From NCBI RefSeq assembly GCF_032062135.1, contig NC_092859.1, positions 63,770,570 to 63,834,569 on the forward strand: DNA of 64,000 nucleotides, read 5' to 3'. A model generated the notes under the pieces. It was not told the origin of the DNA, did no database searches, and saw only the letters and a program-made list of their open reading frames with translations. Position 1 is the stretch's first letter, and every line of letters begins with the position of its first letter. Shown one piece after another: positions 36,446-48,150 of the stretch. The position numbers were made by a program, and so were the translations under genes. The DNA is from Pyxicephalus adspersus. Taxonomy: Eukaryota > Chordata > Amphibia > Anura > Pyxicephalidae.

Positions 36446-36500
36446 TCATTACACACGCCCACTGGGCGGATTCATTGTTTACACGAAGTGTTTTTTTTTT
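34990..36500. repeat. Foldback element, arms of about 700 bp
   Basis: The left arm (about 34990-35740) and the right arm (about 35760-36500) are imperfect reverse complements. The arm order is: a coding-like outer part (35217-35008 minus, 36290-36480 plus), then GGGATCA with TTGTGGAAAT, then GTGCACCTAGG/CCAAGGCGCAC, then CCTGGGGCCACTTACATAG/TATGTAAGTGGCCCC, then GAATCCCAGTTTATCTGGAA, and near the centre several units with 'CTCTGCCCATCAAA'. No transposase is visible. A broken second copy lies at 23586-26240. Confidence 0.7.
36415..36442. repeat. (AC)n microsatellite
   Basis: About 14 uninterrupted AC units lie in the right arm of the foldback element. Confidence 0.95.
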
Positions 36501-36689
36501 TTTCTTTTCAAAAGACTCGGCACAGCTATGAGATGGGGGAGGGACAGCCTGTGTCCCAATCTCCTCAAAGCTGTGCTGTGCTCTCCTCACGCCTGGCTCT
36601 AATCAGCAATCAGCTCTTATCAGCGGAGAATGGAGTGAGCAGAGCAGCCTCTCCTGTGTCCGTTCAGAGCTGATGAAAATGTGCCGGAC

Positions 36690-37230
36690 AAAATAATAAT
36701 CACATCAGGTGGGTGGCCTCCCCCCAAAAACGGGCTGGTGAAAACTTTGGTATGAGTATAATAAAGTTTGGAAAAAAATGTCAAAATATTAAATTACATT
36801 TTTTTTAAATAAATGTAATAATAAATTTAATAAACTTTCACATGATTTTGTGTTTCAAGCTTTAATATACCTTTATATTATACTGTAAAATAAATTTTCA
36901 CGAAAAACAGACATATAAATCCAGTGTATGGCATTCAATACAGTAATTTTGTATTGAATGCAATTCAAAATAATTTGAAATTCCCGCCGTGGCTCTAGCG
37001 ACGGCTGTACGCATGTCACCGGGAATACGGCATACCGATGTCACCGGGAATTCCTGGGGAACATCAGCGCACTCACCGGGGGACAGATTGAGGAAGAGGA
37101 CCTGGCCAGAGGATGGCAGGACCCTGGAGGACTCTGATTTTTTTTTTAGCTACCCCTAGTGTGGTTCAGGGTTACCGCTTTCAGGAGGTTTTTTTTTAGC
37201 CACACATTCGGGTTTACCGCCTCGGAGATT
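36690..37230 (-). mobile_element. piggyBac-MITE family fragment
   Basis: Phrases of the piggyBac-like MITEs occur in reverse orientation: TTTGTATTGAATGCAATTC, AAATTCCCGC, TTTGTGTTTCAAGCTTTA and GGGTTACCGC. No complete TTAA-flanked ends were found, and the limits are approximate. Confidence 0.5.
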
Positions 37231-37239
37231 AAAGCTGTC

Positions 37240-37430
37240 TAAGGCTGTAGAGGTTACACTTTCACCAGTAAAGCTGGATGATCCAGCAAACCTAGAATGA
37301 ATTTCATGAAAGTCATTTGCTATTTGTTTGCAAATGTTTTAAATCCTGGACCAGATCTAAATGCAGGTTTTCTGGATCCACCCAGAATCACTGATGGAAG
37401 TGTATCTACTCCAGCCTTGGAGGGCCTTAA
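37240..37430. mobile_element. Long-hairpin MITE, copy 1
   Basis: It is similar to 59834-60053: AAAGCTGGATGATCCAGCAA in the left arm, CATTTGCTATTTG and GCAAATGTTTTAAAT in the middle, and CTGGATC, CACTGAT and CCAGCCTTGGAG in the right arm. The arms pair imperfectly across the element. Confidence 0.7.
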
Positions 37431-39659
37431 AAATCTTAAGGGGCTTCACAATGGGTTCCAGTGATGTGAATATTTAGGAGAATGTTGAAATGGTTTATTA
37501 CCTTTCCTGCTAGAAAGAAAGTGACACTTGTTGAAAAAATTGGGTTTGTACAAGAGCTTTTCAACCAGAGAACCAACTGTGTGGGTAAGGAATTGGATGT
37601 ATGAATAACACTAAAACATTGAACCAATATTCTGTGTATTACTCAACTTCAATTAGTAAAATCAACCTATGTGTTGGATATTATGTAAGTAATTTTGTCA
37701 GTAATTGTACTTTAATTCCACATTTTGCTTGAACCAGCCTAAAAGCATAAATCTTGCTAGTTGGTAGCTATCATAATTATTGTGCCATTTCAATTATGTA
37801 AATATTAAAAAAAAAAAAACCTTTATAATTTTCTTTCATCTAGTTCCATCTACCCAGCTTTTCACCTCTAGTCTTTCCACCTAGTCTAACCTAGAAGGCA
37901 TGGGGTGATCCACATAGCCTCTTTAACCCTATTTGGTTAAAGCCTACCTCTTCTGTAGACTAACTGGGCAAAAAATGTGTTTCCCATAACTAAACTAAAT
38001 GTGTGTACTCCGTCCTAAACTAATAGCATTCTTTTCAGTTGAATTGAAGTTTGTTTTGGATATTATTTTGAGATTTTGCAGTATAGTATATTATTAGTTG
38101 AAATACAGTTATGTCTGACAAATGACTTGTTATATTGCATTTAAAGCCCTTATCTTCGAGACAGAGATGTAAAACATTTGAGAGGAAGCTTTGAGGATCC
38201 TAAGGGTAGTGTTAATTTAAGCTAAATGTAGTCGAAAGTACAACTTTACTTACTTTCCTCTGTGAGACATCCTTGACAGTTTGTCATTTCATTCAAACCA
38301 ACACAGTCTCATTCAGAGATTAGAAAGCCATTGCAGAATTTACTAGGTGGGGAACTCCAGAATGCAGTACACTTTAACAGAAGTTTAGACAGTATGGTAA
38401 AATTTTTAAAAAATAGTTTTTGCCCCCTCTCCAGCATAGGTTAAAGTCCCACTGCTATAATACTACAAGCGTCAATAAATGGCTTTGCTAAGTAATCTGT
38501 GCTGTTTTCCATCAATATGCTAAGCTCTGAGCTGTGAAGAATGACTAGCAGCCAGCATTTGCTTTCCAGGAAACTTAACCATCGGACTGTGCCAAGGTAG
38601 CAGGCTTTATTAATTAGAAAGGATTGGTTGTTTCATTACCATTTTATGTATTAATTACCCTTGGTGAGAAATGTTTAATAAATGAATTAAATAAATAATG
38701 AATAAATAGCATTGTTTGTGAAATCCTTGGCAAAATGGCAACATTTTACTTATCACATATAAGTGTTTGGTGTGATGTGTTTGGACTTTCGCTTGAACTT
38801 TTGTTACAAAGTTTTACTGTAATGATCTAGCAGCAATAACAGGTTAGCTGTAAAGTACTGTTTTTTTTTTTTACAATGGGGTTTCCAGTGAAAAAAATTA
38901 TTTGTGTAAAAAGGAAAGGTCGGTATATAGAAAAAGGAAAGGGCATGGCATATTTCCCCATGGTATTCATATTAATAATATTTAATGCAATTCTGAAATC
39001 ATTAAAAAAGAGTATAGATAAGTGGACGGAGAAACGGCACAAACAACCAATCAGGAGTTATGAATTTCAAGTAGCCTACTGATAGGAAGAAGGTAGGTGC
39101 ACTTAGTAGATGCACTTACTAGATTACAGCTTCTAATTTCATTTTCTATTAGTTGGGGAGGGCAGAAGGGATACCTGTAAATAAAAGTGATACTATTCCA
39201 AAGAATATTTTGATTTCCTTTAAAGCCAGTGAAGATTGTGTTGTGTGGCAAATTGTAAATGTCAGAACTAGATTAAATTCAAAACTTTTGGCAGGTAAAA
39301 TAGCTCCCTCGTTTTATTTATTTCCTGTGTATTTAGCTTTTTGCCTGGTGTTCAACTCAATTTAAGTTTATGGGAGAGTTTATAGTATTCAATTTTTTTG
39401 TACATTGATAATTATTTGCATAATACATTTTGTACATTAACTACAGTTTCTCTATGTATGGTTCACGCTATTCCTTAGTGGATTGTAGTTACAGTAAAAT
39501 CTTTAAACTTTCCATACAGGTTAAATGTTAATTCCTTCAGTAAGATTTCCCCCACCATTGTTTGAGGCTTCATGATTTGGGTAGTGGTTGGGAAATGTCT
39601 TGGATACCATCAGTTTTTTTTCTAAACCCAAAATACTTTTAACTTTTGTATATATGTAT
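37431..39659. other. Intronic sequence without recognised genes
   Basis: AT-rich, with simple repeats such as an AATAAATAAATAA stretch near 38690 and T runs. No element ends or coding families were recognised. Confidence 0.4.
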
Positions 39660-40000
39660 GGGCAGCACGGTGGCTCAGAGATAAGTGCTCTGGGCTTTGC
39701 AGCGCTAGATCCCAGATTCGAATCCTGGTCAGGACACTATCTGCATTTGAAGGTTCTCCCCTGTGTTTGTGTGGGTTTCCTCTGGGTACTCCGATTTCCT
39801 CCCACATTCCAAAAACATGCAGTTAGGTTAATTAACTTCCCCCCAAAAATTGTATTAAAGATATTTGACTATGGTAGGGACATTAGATTGTGAGCCTATT
39901 TGAGGGACAGCTAGCAACATGACTATGGACTTTGTAGAGTGCTGTGTAATATGATGGCATTATATAAATACTATATTAATATAGTAATATGGGGTGGATA
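39660..40000 (+). mobile_element. tRNA-headed SINE, copy 1
   Basis: The head has the RNA polymerase III boxes of a tRNA: GTGGCTCAGAGATAAGTGCT (A-box region) and ATTCGAATCC (B box). It is followed by a conserved middle (GTTCTCCCC, TTTCCTC, AAAACATGCAGTTAGGTTA). The tail has ACATTAGATTGTGAGCC, GAGTGCTGTGTAATATGATG and TATATAAATA and ends in an ATA-rich run. It is not a tRNA gene, since it does not fold past the head. Confidence 0.8.
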
Positions 40001-40451
40001 CTAAATACAAAAATTGTTAGCTATTTTTAATGTGCATTTAGAAAGTAAAAATCTTATCTCTTTTATTCACCAAAAAACGACCATCTGCTGCATATTCTTT
40101 ACTTTATACTTTGAAATGTAAAATGTCATAACATATATGGCCTTGATGATTAAATTGTCCTTTTTCTCACCTATATACATTTTCTGTGCAGCTTTCTTTT
40201 AATTCCTCATCCCAAAAAACATATACTTACCATTTTTTTTTCATCCACCATTCAGCGCTTAAAGCCAAAGGAAAAATCTTGTATTTCTGGTTATTGAGTA
40301 GCAGTAGTAGTAACTCTCCATGTGATGGCACTGGTTCAATCATCGTTACAACATTGTCCATATCTGTATAAACTACAACCTCAATGATTCAAAGCTAATA
40401 TTAGCAAAGCTTTTCATTGACTCCCCCTATGGGCGCAAAAGAAAGAGAACA

Positions 40452-40980
40452 CTAAAGAGGAACTAAACTCAAAAGTACCCCATACCAACAAAAATACACT
40501 TACCTTACAATCCCGCAGGGCAGTCAGATCCATCTGGAGGTCTCTTTTATCAGGTCCTGTGTCGTCCTGGCATCCGCCTTCGAGCCGGCGCTCCAGGCCC
40601 CGCCATCTTTCTCTCGTCTTCCGGCTTCTTCTTCCATCATCTGACCCAGGCGCGAGATCGGGTGACGTAGACGGGAAGCAAACTTCTTGATTTCACTGCG
40701 CATGCATGAGATTTGCAATTTTTTTTCTTTTTGCTTAGGTCTCCTTTTGCGCATGCCTGGGATGCACAGAGGAAGCACCCAAGAACCTCCCGGGATGCAT
40801 GACATGGGTATCCCGGGAGGCTCTGCACTCCCATTCATTGGCTATCAAGAATTAGGAGGCGGTGCTGCACCCTTTTTTAAAAAATAAAATAAAGAGTGTT
40901 GCACTTAAAAAAAAAAAAAAAAAAATTACTCTACCTACCCTTTTATGTAAAGTGAAAATTCTGGGTTTAGGTACACTTTA
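40452..40980. mobile_element. hAT-like MITE with 8-bp target duplication
   Basis: AGAGAACA occurs at 40444-40451 and again at 40981-40988, an exact 8-bp duplication. Between them the ends are inverted: TAAAGAGGAACTAAACTC on the left and GGGTTTAGGTACACTTTA on the right. The 529-bp interior is GC-rich, includes two GCGCATGC sites, and near the right end has an A run. An 8-bp duplication is the mark of hAT elements. No coding sequence is seen. Confidence 0.85.
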
Positions 40981-40988
40981 AGAGAACA

Positions 40989-42899
40989 TTTTCGCAAATC
41001 TTGCTTGCTTTGCCTTGTAATGTCAAATCACAGATTTTATTTTAAGTAACAAAAGCAAGACTGATATTATAAGACAAGACTGGGATTAGTAATAGACACA
41101 GTAGGTCTGTGTACACACACCACATGGATAAAGGGATTATTTCCTTTTATATTTATTGATCACACATTGTTTTTAACTGAGGTCGTTGGGAAAAAGTCAC
41201 AAAATTGTAAATTGTAAACCATTAGGACTTGTAAAATAGGAAAATGTTTTGTTTAAAAAGTGATCATCCTAACACAAGGGAGTTTTGACTGTGCAGACAG
41301 ATTCCAGTGATGGAAATCCAGTCCTGATTGTAGGTCTGATACAGTCTCGTTACATACGTTGTATCATTGGGAATAGCCCAGTTCTACTTGTCAGATCGGT
41401 AAAAATAGCCCTTTGTTTCTTGTTTTAATCTTTGGTATTAATCTTTGGTATGCTTTGGTATTCAGAGACATAATTTTGTGACCTGATAAATGTCTGTACA
41501 TGTAACATACCTGAATACCAGGAACAACTTCTACTTTTATTTTTCTTTCATTATTGCGTTGACTGGATTGTTAGCTTACCCTTTTAGGATCAAGCATCCT
41601 GTTCCTTCGTTCCAAGCACCCTATTCTGTTCCATGTACACAAACCCATCATGGAAAATATAATAAAAAATAAATATTTAACAGCAATTTGTACCTATACC
41701 AGGTAGTTTTAATAAATGCAGACTTTCCCATGCAGGAGTCAGTCTGAAAACTTTATGGTGGTAGGTTTTCTTAATGAAGACATCAGGACCATCAAGTTAT
41801 CTCATATATTTTCAACTGATACTAATTTGAAAGGTGGGGGTGGGGATGGGCGGTGGACTTTTATTTATGGTAGAAAGCTATGCTGCCACTGTGGCAGTAA
41901 AGGGGATACAACAAAAATAGTGGATCTTTCTCAAAGTAGACATTGAATAGATGCAATACTGCCGCTAGAATGATTATGAAGTAAATTGCAAAATATTTTT
42001 AGATCTACAGTATTTTTCATTTTGATACGTTTGCATTTTTAAATCAAAACTGCAGAAAACCATGTGAGTGGAGTTGATTCATGACCCAAATCCTTCACAG
42101 ATTCTTGTAAAGAGGAGTATGTGTTTTGGATGCTTGGTGCATTTTCCATTCCAGAAAGTCGAAGTAGAGCTTTACAGTCTGCTGCAAGAATTTCTCCTAT
42201 TCACCTCCAAATTACTAACCTTAACTAACCATAAATGGACTTAATACAGCATAGCTTTTTACTGGCACTGTCATAACACGTTAAACCATTTTGACAGCTG
42301 ATGCAAAGGCTTTTTTATTTAACAATGGCAAATGTTTTTTAAGTTACATTTTTACATGCACAATTTAAACACTTTATGAGCGAAAACTGTTACAAATCTT
42401 TAACTACTGACATCATATTTTATATTTTTTTGTCAACATCCTAAGCAGGTATAACTGTGTGCAAATGTGAACAGTGCTTAATGCAACCTAAACTGCTAGT
42501 TGTCATTTAGAGGGGAATGTGCAGTAGCATTTGGTGTTAGTGGACGCAATAAAACTCCCCAGCATTGTCATTAAATGCAATTATACCCCAGCATTACTGT
42601 CATTGGCCACTATCAAAACCTTTAGCATTAGAGGAAGGTGAATTTGGGGAGTGTCTCTCCCCAAGATCTCACTGTACCTACAGCATTTATTTTGTGAATC
42701 TTCGCTTTCTGCACTATTCCTGCAGCTTCTTGAACATTCCTCCACAAGCCGTTACAGAGGAAGCTCTGACAAAGCCTTGCCTTACAGTTGTTAAGGCAAT
42801 CTCCTGCTGGTCCCAGACCAGTTATCCCTCTCTGATGGCTTCTGTTTTCAGCGGCGCTGGGAGAGCGAGTAACTCGCACAACTCAGCATGTAGTTAAAT
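40989..42899. other. Intronic sequence up to the provirus
   Basis: No gene was recognised in it. It runs up to the 3' LTR of the minus-strand endogenous retrovirus. The segment at about 42600-42890 is moderately GC-rich, with small ORFs of no recognised family. Confidence 0.4.
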
Positions 42900-43173
42900 C
42901 ACTCTCAAAGCTTTATTATCACATCACAGTTTATATAGTTAAACAGCAAGGTGGAAGGCACTTAGTAGTTAATAACAAGAAATACAATTAACAACTTTGC
43001 TGAGCACGAAATGTTTCAAGATAAGGGTGAGGGGAATTTCAAGGTTAGGGGGGATACAGATGTTAGTTTACTGATAGGGAGTACAGCTACTTTTGACACA
43101 ACTCAATTATCTACAAAATATAGCAAAAACACAAAATTAAACTTTAGGCTTCAGTAAAATTCCACTCCTTACA
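42900..43173 (-). repeat. Endogenous retrovirus 3' LTR
   Basis: On the minus strand it starts TGTAAGGAGTGGAATTTTAC right after a purine-rich tract (AAAGGATAAAAGGAGGGAGC), which is the expected primer for plus-strand synthesis. It ends past AATAAAGCTTTGAGAG, where AATAAA is a poly(A) signal. It matches 46561-46840 along its whole length, with scattered changes and small indels, so the insertion is old. At about 272 bp it is short for an LTR. Confidence 0.85.
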
Positions 43174-43205
43174 GCTCCCTCCTTTTATCCTTTAACAAAG
43201 AATAA

Positions 43206-44962
43206 CTACAGTTTCAGGTTCTTGGGCATACATAACTCGAGGAAGCTGAATGACTCTGATTTGCATATTGACAATATTATGATTTTTGCCGGGAAATTAT
43301 AGGTTTGACAGTTATTACAAAAGTTATACGGGTCATGAGATAAACGTATATCACTTTCAGTAGCCTCGTTGTTAGCCCGAGCAACGGCTTTGGCCTGAAA
43401 ATCTGCTAGTCCCTTGTTTCTGGCATGGAAGAAATTGGAAGAAGTGTGCTTGACATTTGACAATGGCTTTTTGATTGGGGAGGTGAATGGCTTGTAAAAG
43501 TTTCAAAATAATGTGGAGCGCTGAATGGGTTTTCCGTTAGCTGTGGTAAAACCTCTTCGCTGCCAAATGGCTCCAAAATCATGTACGACTCCAAAAGCAT
43601 AGCAGGAGTCAGTAAATATGTTTACAGCTATCCCTGCCATAATTTCACAGGCTCTGGTGAGCGCTATCAATTCTGCGGCTTGGGCAGACAGAGTGGGGCG
43701 GCTTCAAGGACTGTGTCAGGGAGCTGTACTATGGCATATCCAGCTAAATAAGTTTTGTCAGAGGGTTGGGAACAAGACCCATCTACAAAAACATTTTCTG
43801 CTAGAGGAATCGTTGTTGTGGATAAGTCTGAACGTGGTGTTGAGGTGTTATGTATTTCAGTGACACCTGAGTGTGACTCTGGCAAGTGTAGTACAGCATG
43901 GGATGTGTAAAGTATCATCTTGTGACCCAAAGTTAGAAGTGAGACACTTTCTACAGCCAGTGCACACGCTGCCAGCACACGCAGACAGGCTGGTATGCCT
44001 TGCATAGTAACAGGCAGTGTCTTGGAGACATATGCCACAGGCCTCAATTTACCTCCATGCATCTGAGCAAGCACAGCAGCCATAGATTTAAAATTTTCTC
44101 TAGCATACAATACGAATGATACATTGAAAATTGGCATTCCCAATGCAGGGGCAGAGGTCAGGGAATCTTGTAACGTCAAATATGCTTTAATAATCTCAGG
44201 TAACCATTGAATATTGTTAGGAACACTAGGGGTGGTACTGGGACGGAGCTGTAAGTCCCAATACGAGCAGTCAGGAATCCAGTGTCGTCAAAAATTGATC
44301 ATGCCAAGAAAATTGAGCAGCTGTTTCTTTGTCTGTGGGTGAGGCAGACTGGTAATGGCATGTACACGGCTGGGGGCTAGTAGCCAGGATCCTGGGGTTA
44401 AAAGCATACCCAGGAATGTGACCTGTTGGAGACAAAACTGAAAATTTTCTGCGACACCCTTTGTCCCTCCTTTCCCAGAAAACACAATAGTAAAACTGTA
44501 TCCTTCTGACATGCCTTCTGAGAGGGGCTACATAAAAATAAATCATAAACATATTGTAGTAAAGTGGAACCATGCTTCGGCTGCCACTGGCAAGGACCTG
44601 CTGGAGGGCAATTGAGAAAACCGCGAGTGAGTCAACAAAACCCTGGGGCAAGCGACATCAGTTACACTGCTGTCCCATGAAAATACAAGCCATAAGGGGC
44701 GGAGTCTCGGGTGACAATGGTATTGAGAAAAAGCATTGGCCAAATCAATAATACTATAAAATTGGGTCTCGGGCAATACTGCTGTAAGGATGGTAGTAAG
44801 ATCTGAGATGACCGGTGTTAGGGCTATGACCAGCTCATTGATGGCCCTGAGATCCTGCGTAAAGCGGTATGAGCCATTGGGCTTTTTGACAGGATTTACT
44901 GGAGTATTGTAAGGAGAGCAGTTCTTCTTAAGTATGCCTTGCTGGCAGAAGGATTGAATCAT
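43206..44962 (-). pseudogene. Endogenous retrovirus pol relic: RT and RNase H
   Basis: Reverse transcriptase copies the viral RNA, and RNase H removes it. Seen on the minus strand: NPVKKPNGSYRFTQDLRAIN (about 44880), a segment with LPQGF-like wording (about 44650), and the catalytic box, which reads YVYD (about 44550) instead of the usual YVDD. The connection domain carries VAYVSKTLP (44179 onward), and RNase H carries VFVDGSCS (about 43790) and a final segment HARNKGLADFQAKAVARA (about 43400). Several frameshifts and stops split it. After RNase H it ends within about 30 bp of the polypurine tract, so integrase and env are absent. It is a class I-like (gamma/epsilon-type) relic judged by wording only. 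Confidence 0.85.
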
Positions 44963-45116
44963 GGGTGCTAAGGAATCTTCCTTGTCTTTGGCTAGGGGGT
45001 ACTTCTTTTGGTATATTGGTTTATGTGGTTTTTTGAGTGCTGTATATGGGGTGTAGTCCAGGAATCCACGTCATATGGTCCGGTGTACCATGTGCTGTCG
45101 GGGACCGGAAAGTCTA

Positions 45117-45389
45117 CTAATGACAATTGCAAGGCTGTATTGACATTAATCCCTCCCTTTGGGTCAACAAATGTGACATTCCCAGAGATCCGATCAGGAA
45201 TCTTACTAACAGGTTATGTGGACAATTAATGTATTCTCCATGTGCTGTACATATGGGGATATGAGGTGTGCATCTTGTAGGGGTGATGACTTTGTTTATT
45301 CCCACAGAGGGCCCACCAGGTGTACATGGACCTGACCAGGATTGGAGGACAGAACAAGTCGCTCCTGTGTCCACTAAGAAGTCTGTCAC
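45117..45389 (-). pseudogene. Endogenous retrovirus protease relic
   Basis: The open segment starts MTDFLVDTGATCSVLQSW. The triad DTGA with flanking hydrophobic residues is the active site of retroviral aspartic protease, which cleaves the Gag-Pol precursor. The second half of the expected fold (a GR/GxxL-type motif) is only weakly seen. It lies between the nucleocapsid and RT parts, in the normal order. A frame change separates it from pol. A short run only. Confidence 0.75.
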
Positions 45390-45579
45390 AAATTGTCCTT
45401 CTTTTAATGTGATTGTTGGGCTTGGTCAGAGATCTGTAACATAGTGATGGTGGAGTCTTCCTGTGGGCATCCCTATGCTTGATGTGGTTTGCCCGCCCAT
45501 TGTATGGGGTACTTTGGGGCAGGGTGGTTGTAATTGTCAGTTGACTGTGACTGCATTGGCGTACTATGTGGTTGCTGTT

Positions 45580-46212
45580 GTACTTACTGCTGTTGGTGGG
45601 TAGGGCAGTCTCTGGCCCAATGTCCTTTCTGTCAGCAAGCAAAACACGCTTGTTTCCTTATAACATTTCCATATTCTCTATTGTCATTCCTGTGCTGTCT
45701 GCCTCCACTGCCTCTATCTCCTCCTCTGTACCCTTAGGGTTTCCCTGAATAATGGAGTCCCTGCATATGGGGCTGTCACGGTTCAGGTAGCTCAAAGCAA
45801 CCAGCAGCATCTTTTGTCATTAATTGGGCAAGAATTTGTGGGGCATCTAATGTGCTCCAGTTGTCAAAAATCATTTTGGCAGTGCGCCCATGTTCAGGAA
45901 TCATTCCTATAATCAGTGACTGATAAATATTATAGCCAGATTTCCTAAACCTGCTTCTTCCTTTCACACTTTTCTAATCCTTCTAGCATAATCACTTTCA
46001 GTTTCTCCGGGCTTCTGTTTGCATGCCAGTGCAGTGGCCATGGATTTCCTAGCTTCGTGTAATCTTACAAACTCAATGTGTAACTCTTCCCATACCTTTT
46101 TATAGTGTGCTTCGGTTATGAGGGGATAATCATTTGGATTTGTTAGGGCTGCGGTTGGAATGGCCAGAGCTGATATGTTGCTCAATTGGAAAGGCACATC
46201 CCCAATATACAA
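45580..46212 (-). pseudogene. Endogenous retrovirus gag relic (capsid, nucleocapsid)
   Basis: The segment from 46212 has DVPFQLSNISALAIPTAALT and KPGETESDYARRIRKV, which fits a capsid with its C-terminal part. A second frame (45967-45776) continues with FRKSGYNIYQSLIIGMIPE. Near 45640-45600 the nucleocapsid knuckle reads CFAC, then a stop codon in place of one spacer residue, then QKGHWARDC, so a CX2CX4HX4C knuckle is present but broken. Only about 350 bp separates the start from the primer site, too little for a full matrix domain, so the 5' part of gag may be deleted. Confidence 0.7.
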
Positions 46213-46545
46213 TTGATACGAAATTTAGAGAAAGATCCTTCATGTGGCAATGGATCGGGATATTTCATACACAATCCACAAACTTATCGTTCTATAATAC
46301 TTATACTTCTATGTCATGCAATAAAATCCTTATACTCTATAAACAGAATAAAACAGAGGCCACCAGTTGTGCACAAATTCAATGAAAGATTTCCAAAATC
46401 TTAACTGAGGACCCACCCTTCTTTGAAGGAATCTGCACTGCCACAGTGCTTATGTCCGTAAGATATCTACGGAGACATGGGAGGGCAGAGGTAGAAAAGA
46501 AAATTTTCCACTTACCCGGTCCTGGTCCTTTTAAGGTAGTTAGAT

Positions 46546-46562
46546 ATCCCACTTCTGACACT
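46546..46562 (-). promoter_or_regulatory. Primer-binding site, tRNA-Leu type
   Basis: On the minus strand, directly after the 5' LTR, the sequence GTGTCAGAAGTGGGAT matches the complement of the 3' end of tRNA-Leu as used by several retrovirus groups. The match falls off at the next base. Confidence 0.7.
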
Positions 46563-46840
46563 CTCAAAGCTTTATTATCACATTGCAGTTTATATAGTCA
46601 AACAGTGAGGTGGAAGGCACTTAGTAAGAAGTAATACCAGCAAATATAATTTACAACTTCGCTGAGCACGGAATGTTTCAAGATAAGGGAGAGGGGAGTT
46701 TCAAGGTTAGGGGGGGATACAGATGTTCATTTACTGATAGGGACTACAGATCGTTTTGACACAACTCAATAATCTACAAAATATAGCAAAAACACAAAAG
46801 TAATTAAACTTCAGTCTTCAGTAAAATTCCACTCCTTACA
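46561..46840 (-). repeat. Endogenous retrovirus 5' LTR
   Basis: On the minus strand it starts TGTAAGGAGTGGAATTTTAC at 46840. It carries the same AATAAAGCTTTGAGAG end as the 3' LTR, with small insertions that make it about 280 bp. No clean target duplication is found outside the two LTRs. Confidence 0.85.
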
Positions 46841-47313
46841 ACAGTGTATGGTAGGTCTGGGGAAAAGATCAGCTGCAGGGAGCATTTAGGCAATTCTGAT
46901 GACAAAATAGAATCTAAAAAGCACTAAATTTGAAGGTGTACCAGAAAGTTTTACAATAGGATGTCACTTTTGATTTAGTAGAATAATTCAAAAGCTGAGA
47001 ATGACTAAAAACTGGAGCTATTTAGTAATTTAGAATGGCCAAGTTATGTTTCTGACTTCTGATCTGAAGTAGTTGAAAAAAGTTCACAAACATTATTGTA
47101 ATAATTCTCCAAATAACTTGACACTACATAGATTAAAAGTCTCAAGTAACATGCTAATGTTTTTGAAAGTCACGCCTACAACTCAGCCAATATGGAATAA
47201 ATTTGAGCAGACTGTTGAAAAGGGAACCCAACTGTCACATAATAAAATCTAACATCCTGACAAATACATGTCAGAATATTGAATGACAAGGTGCCAAAAG
47301 TAGGATCAGAATA

Positions 47314-47336
47314 AAAAAAAAAAAAAAAAAAAAAAG
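47314..47336. repeat. Poly(A) run
   Basis: About 22 uninterrupted A, with no LINE body upstream that I recognise. Confidence 0.8.
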
Positions 47337-47562
47337 AACAATTATCATTGTTATTGTAATCCTTATCCAGCCTTGAGATGTATAACTGCCCTCCACTTCA
47401 CCAGCTCCCTCCTATTCAAAAAAAATATATGCAGAGTACTAAGAACCTATAGAAGTCTCTAAAATTTTCCGCTTTATTCAAAAATATATCAAATAGTTTT
47501 CCTGGTGTTTTACTTAAAAAAAAATCCCTTACTTTATGGTATAAAGTTTTATAAACGGCTTT

Positions 47563-48150
47563 ATAAAGTTATGCACTTGGGGGCTAACAACATGCATGCA
47601 TGGAGGAATTCAGCTAAACTGAGAGATTAGCTGAACTAAATCCATCCCAAGGGATGGGAAGAGACGTTTAGGGGGGAATATGATCACCCTGTTTAAATAT
47701 ATAAAGAGTGCACAGATCATTACAAAGAACAAGAGGGCATCTGCGTTTGGAGGAAAAGAAGTTTATGCTCCAGATAAGTAAGAGATTCTCCACTTTAAGG
47801 TCCATGAAAATGTGGAATTGGCTCCTTCAGGAAGTAGTTTCAGCAACTGCTATGGATTGCTTTAGGAAAAAGCTGGATGCTTTTCTAGAAGCACATAATA
47901 TACCTGGGTATTAAGGCTTTAAAGTAAAGATAACAGAGACCGTTGATCCAGGGAACATACGATTGCCTCATGGAATCAGGAAGGATTTTTTCCCCCCTGT
48001 TGTAGCAAATTGTACCAAGGTTTTTTTGCCTTCCTCTGGACCAACTATGTCCATAAGGTTTTATATCTGCGATATATTTATTTCCCTAGTGGTTGAACTG
48101 GATGGACTTATGTCCTTTTTTCAACCTGACTTACTATGTAACTATGTAAA
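47563..48150 (+). mobile_element. CR1-like LINE 3' fragment, copy 2
   Basis: It matches the 3' part of the CR1-like relic at 23990-25693: TATGCACTTGGGGGCTAAC, then after an internal deletion GATTAGCTGAACT, AATATGATCACCCTGT, ATGTGGAAT, and the tail encoding ESGRIFF-like and ELDGLMSFF residues. It ends with ACTATGTAACTATGTAA, a CR1-type short tandem 3' end. Confidence 0.8.

Noticed and set aside
36290..36673. A 127-residue ORF including a His-Thr run
   Set aside because: The run is the (AC)n microsatellite, and the rest is the arm of the foldback element, whose other copies are not open.
39660..39735. A tRNA gene
   Set aside because: The A- and B-box wording is present, but it is followed by a SINE body and occurs again at 55911 with the same body; the head has no proper acceptor stem.
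42600..42900. Host exon next to the provirus
   Set aside because: A 110-residue plus-strand frame and an 83-residue minus-strand frame overlap there, but neither has a splice-site layout or recognised motif.
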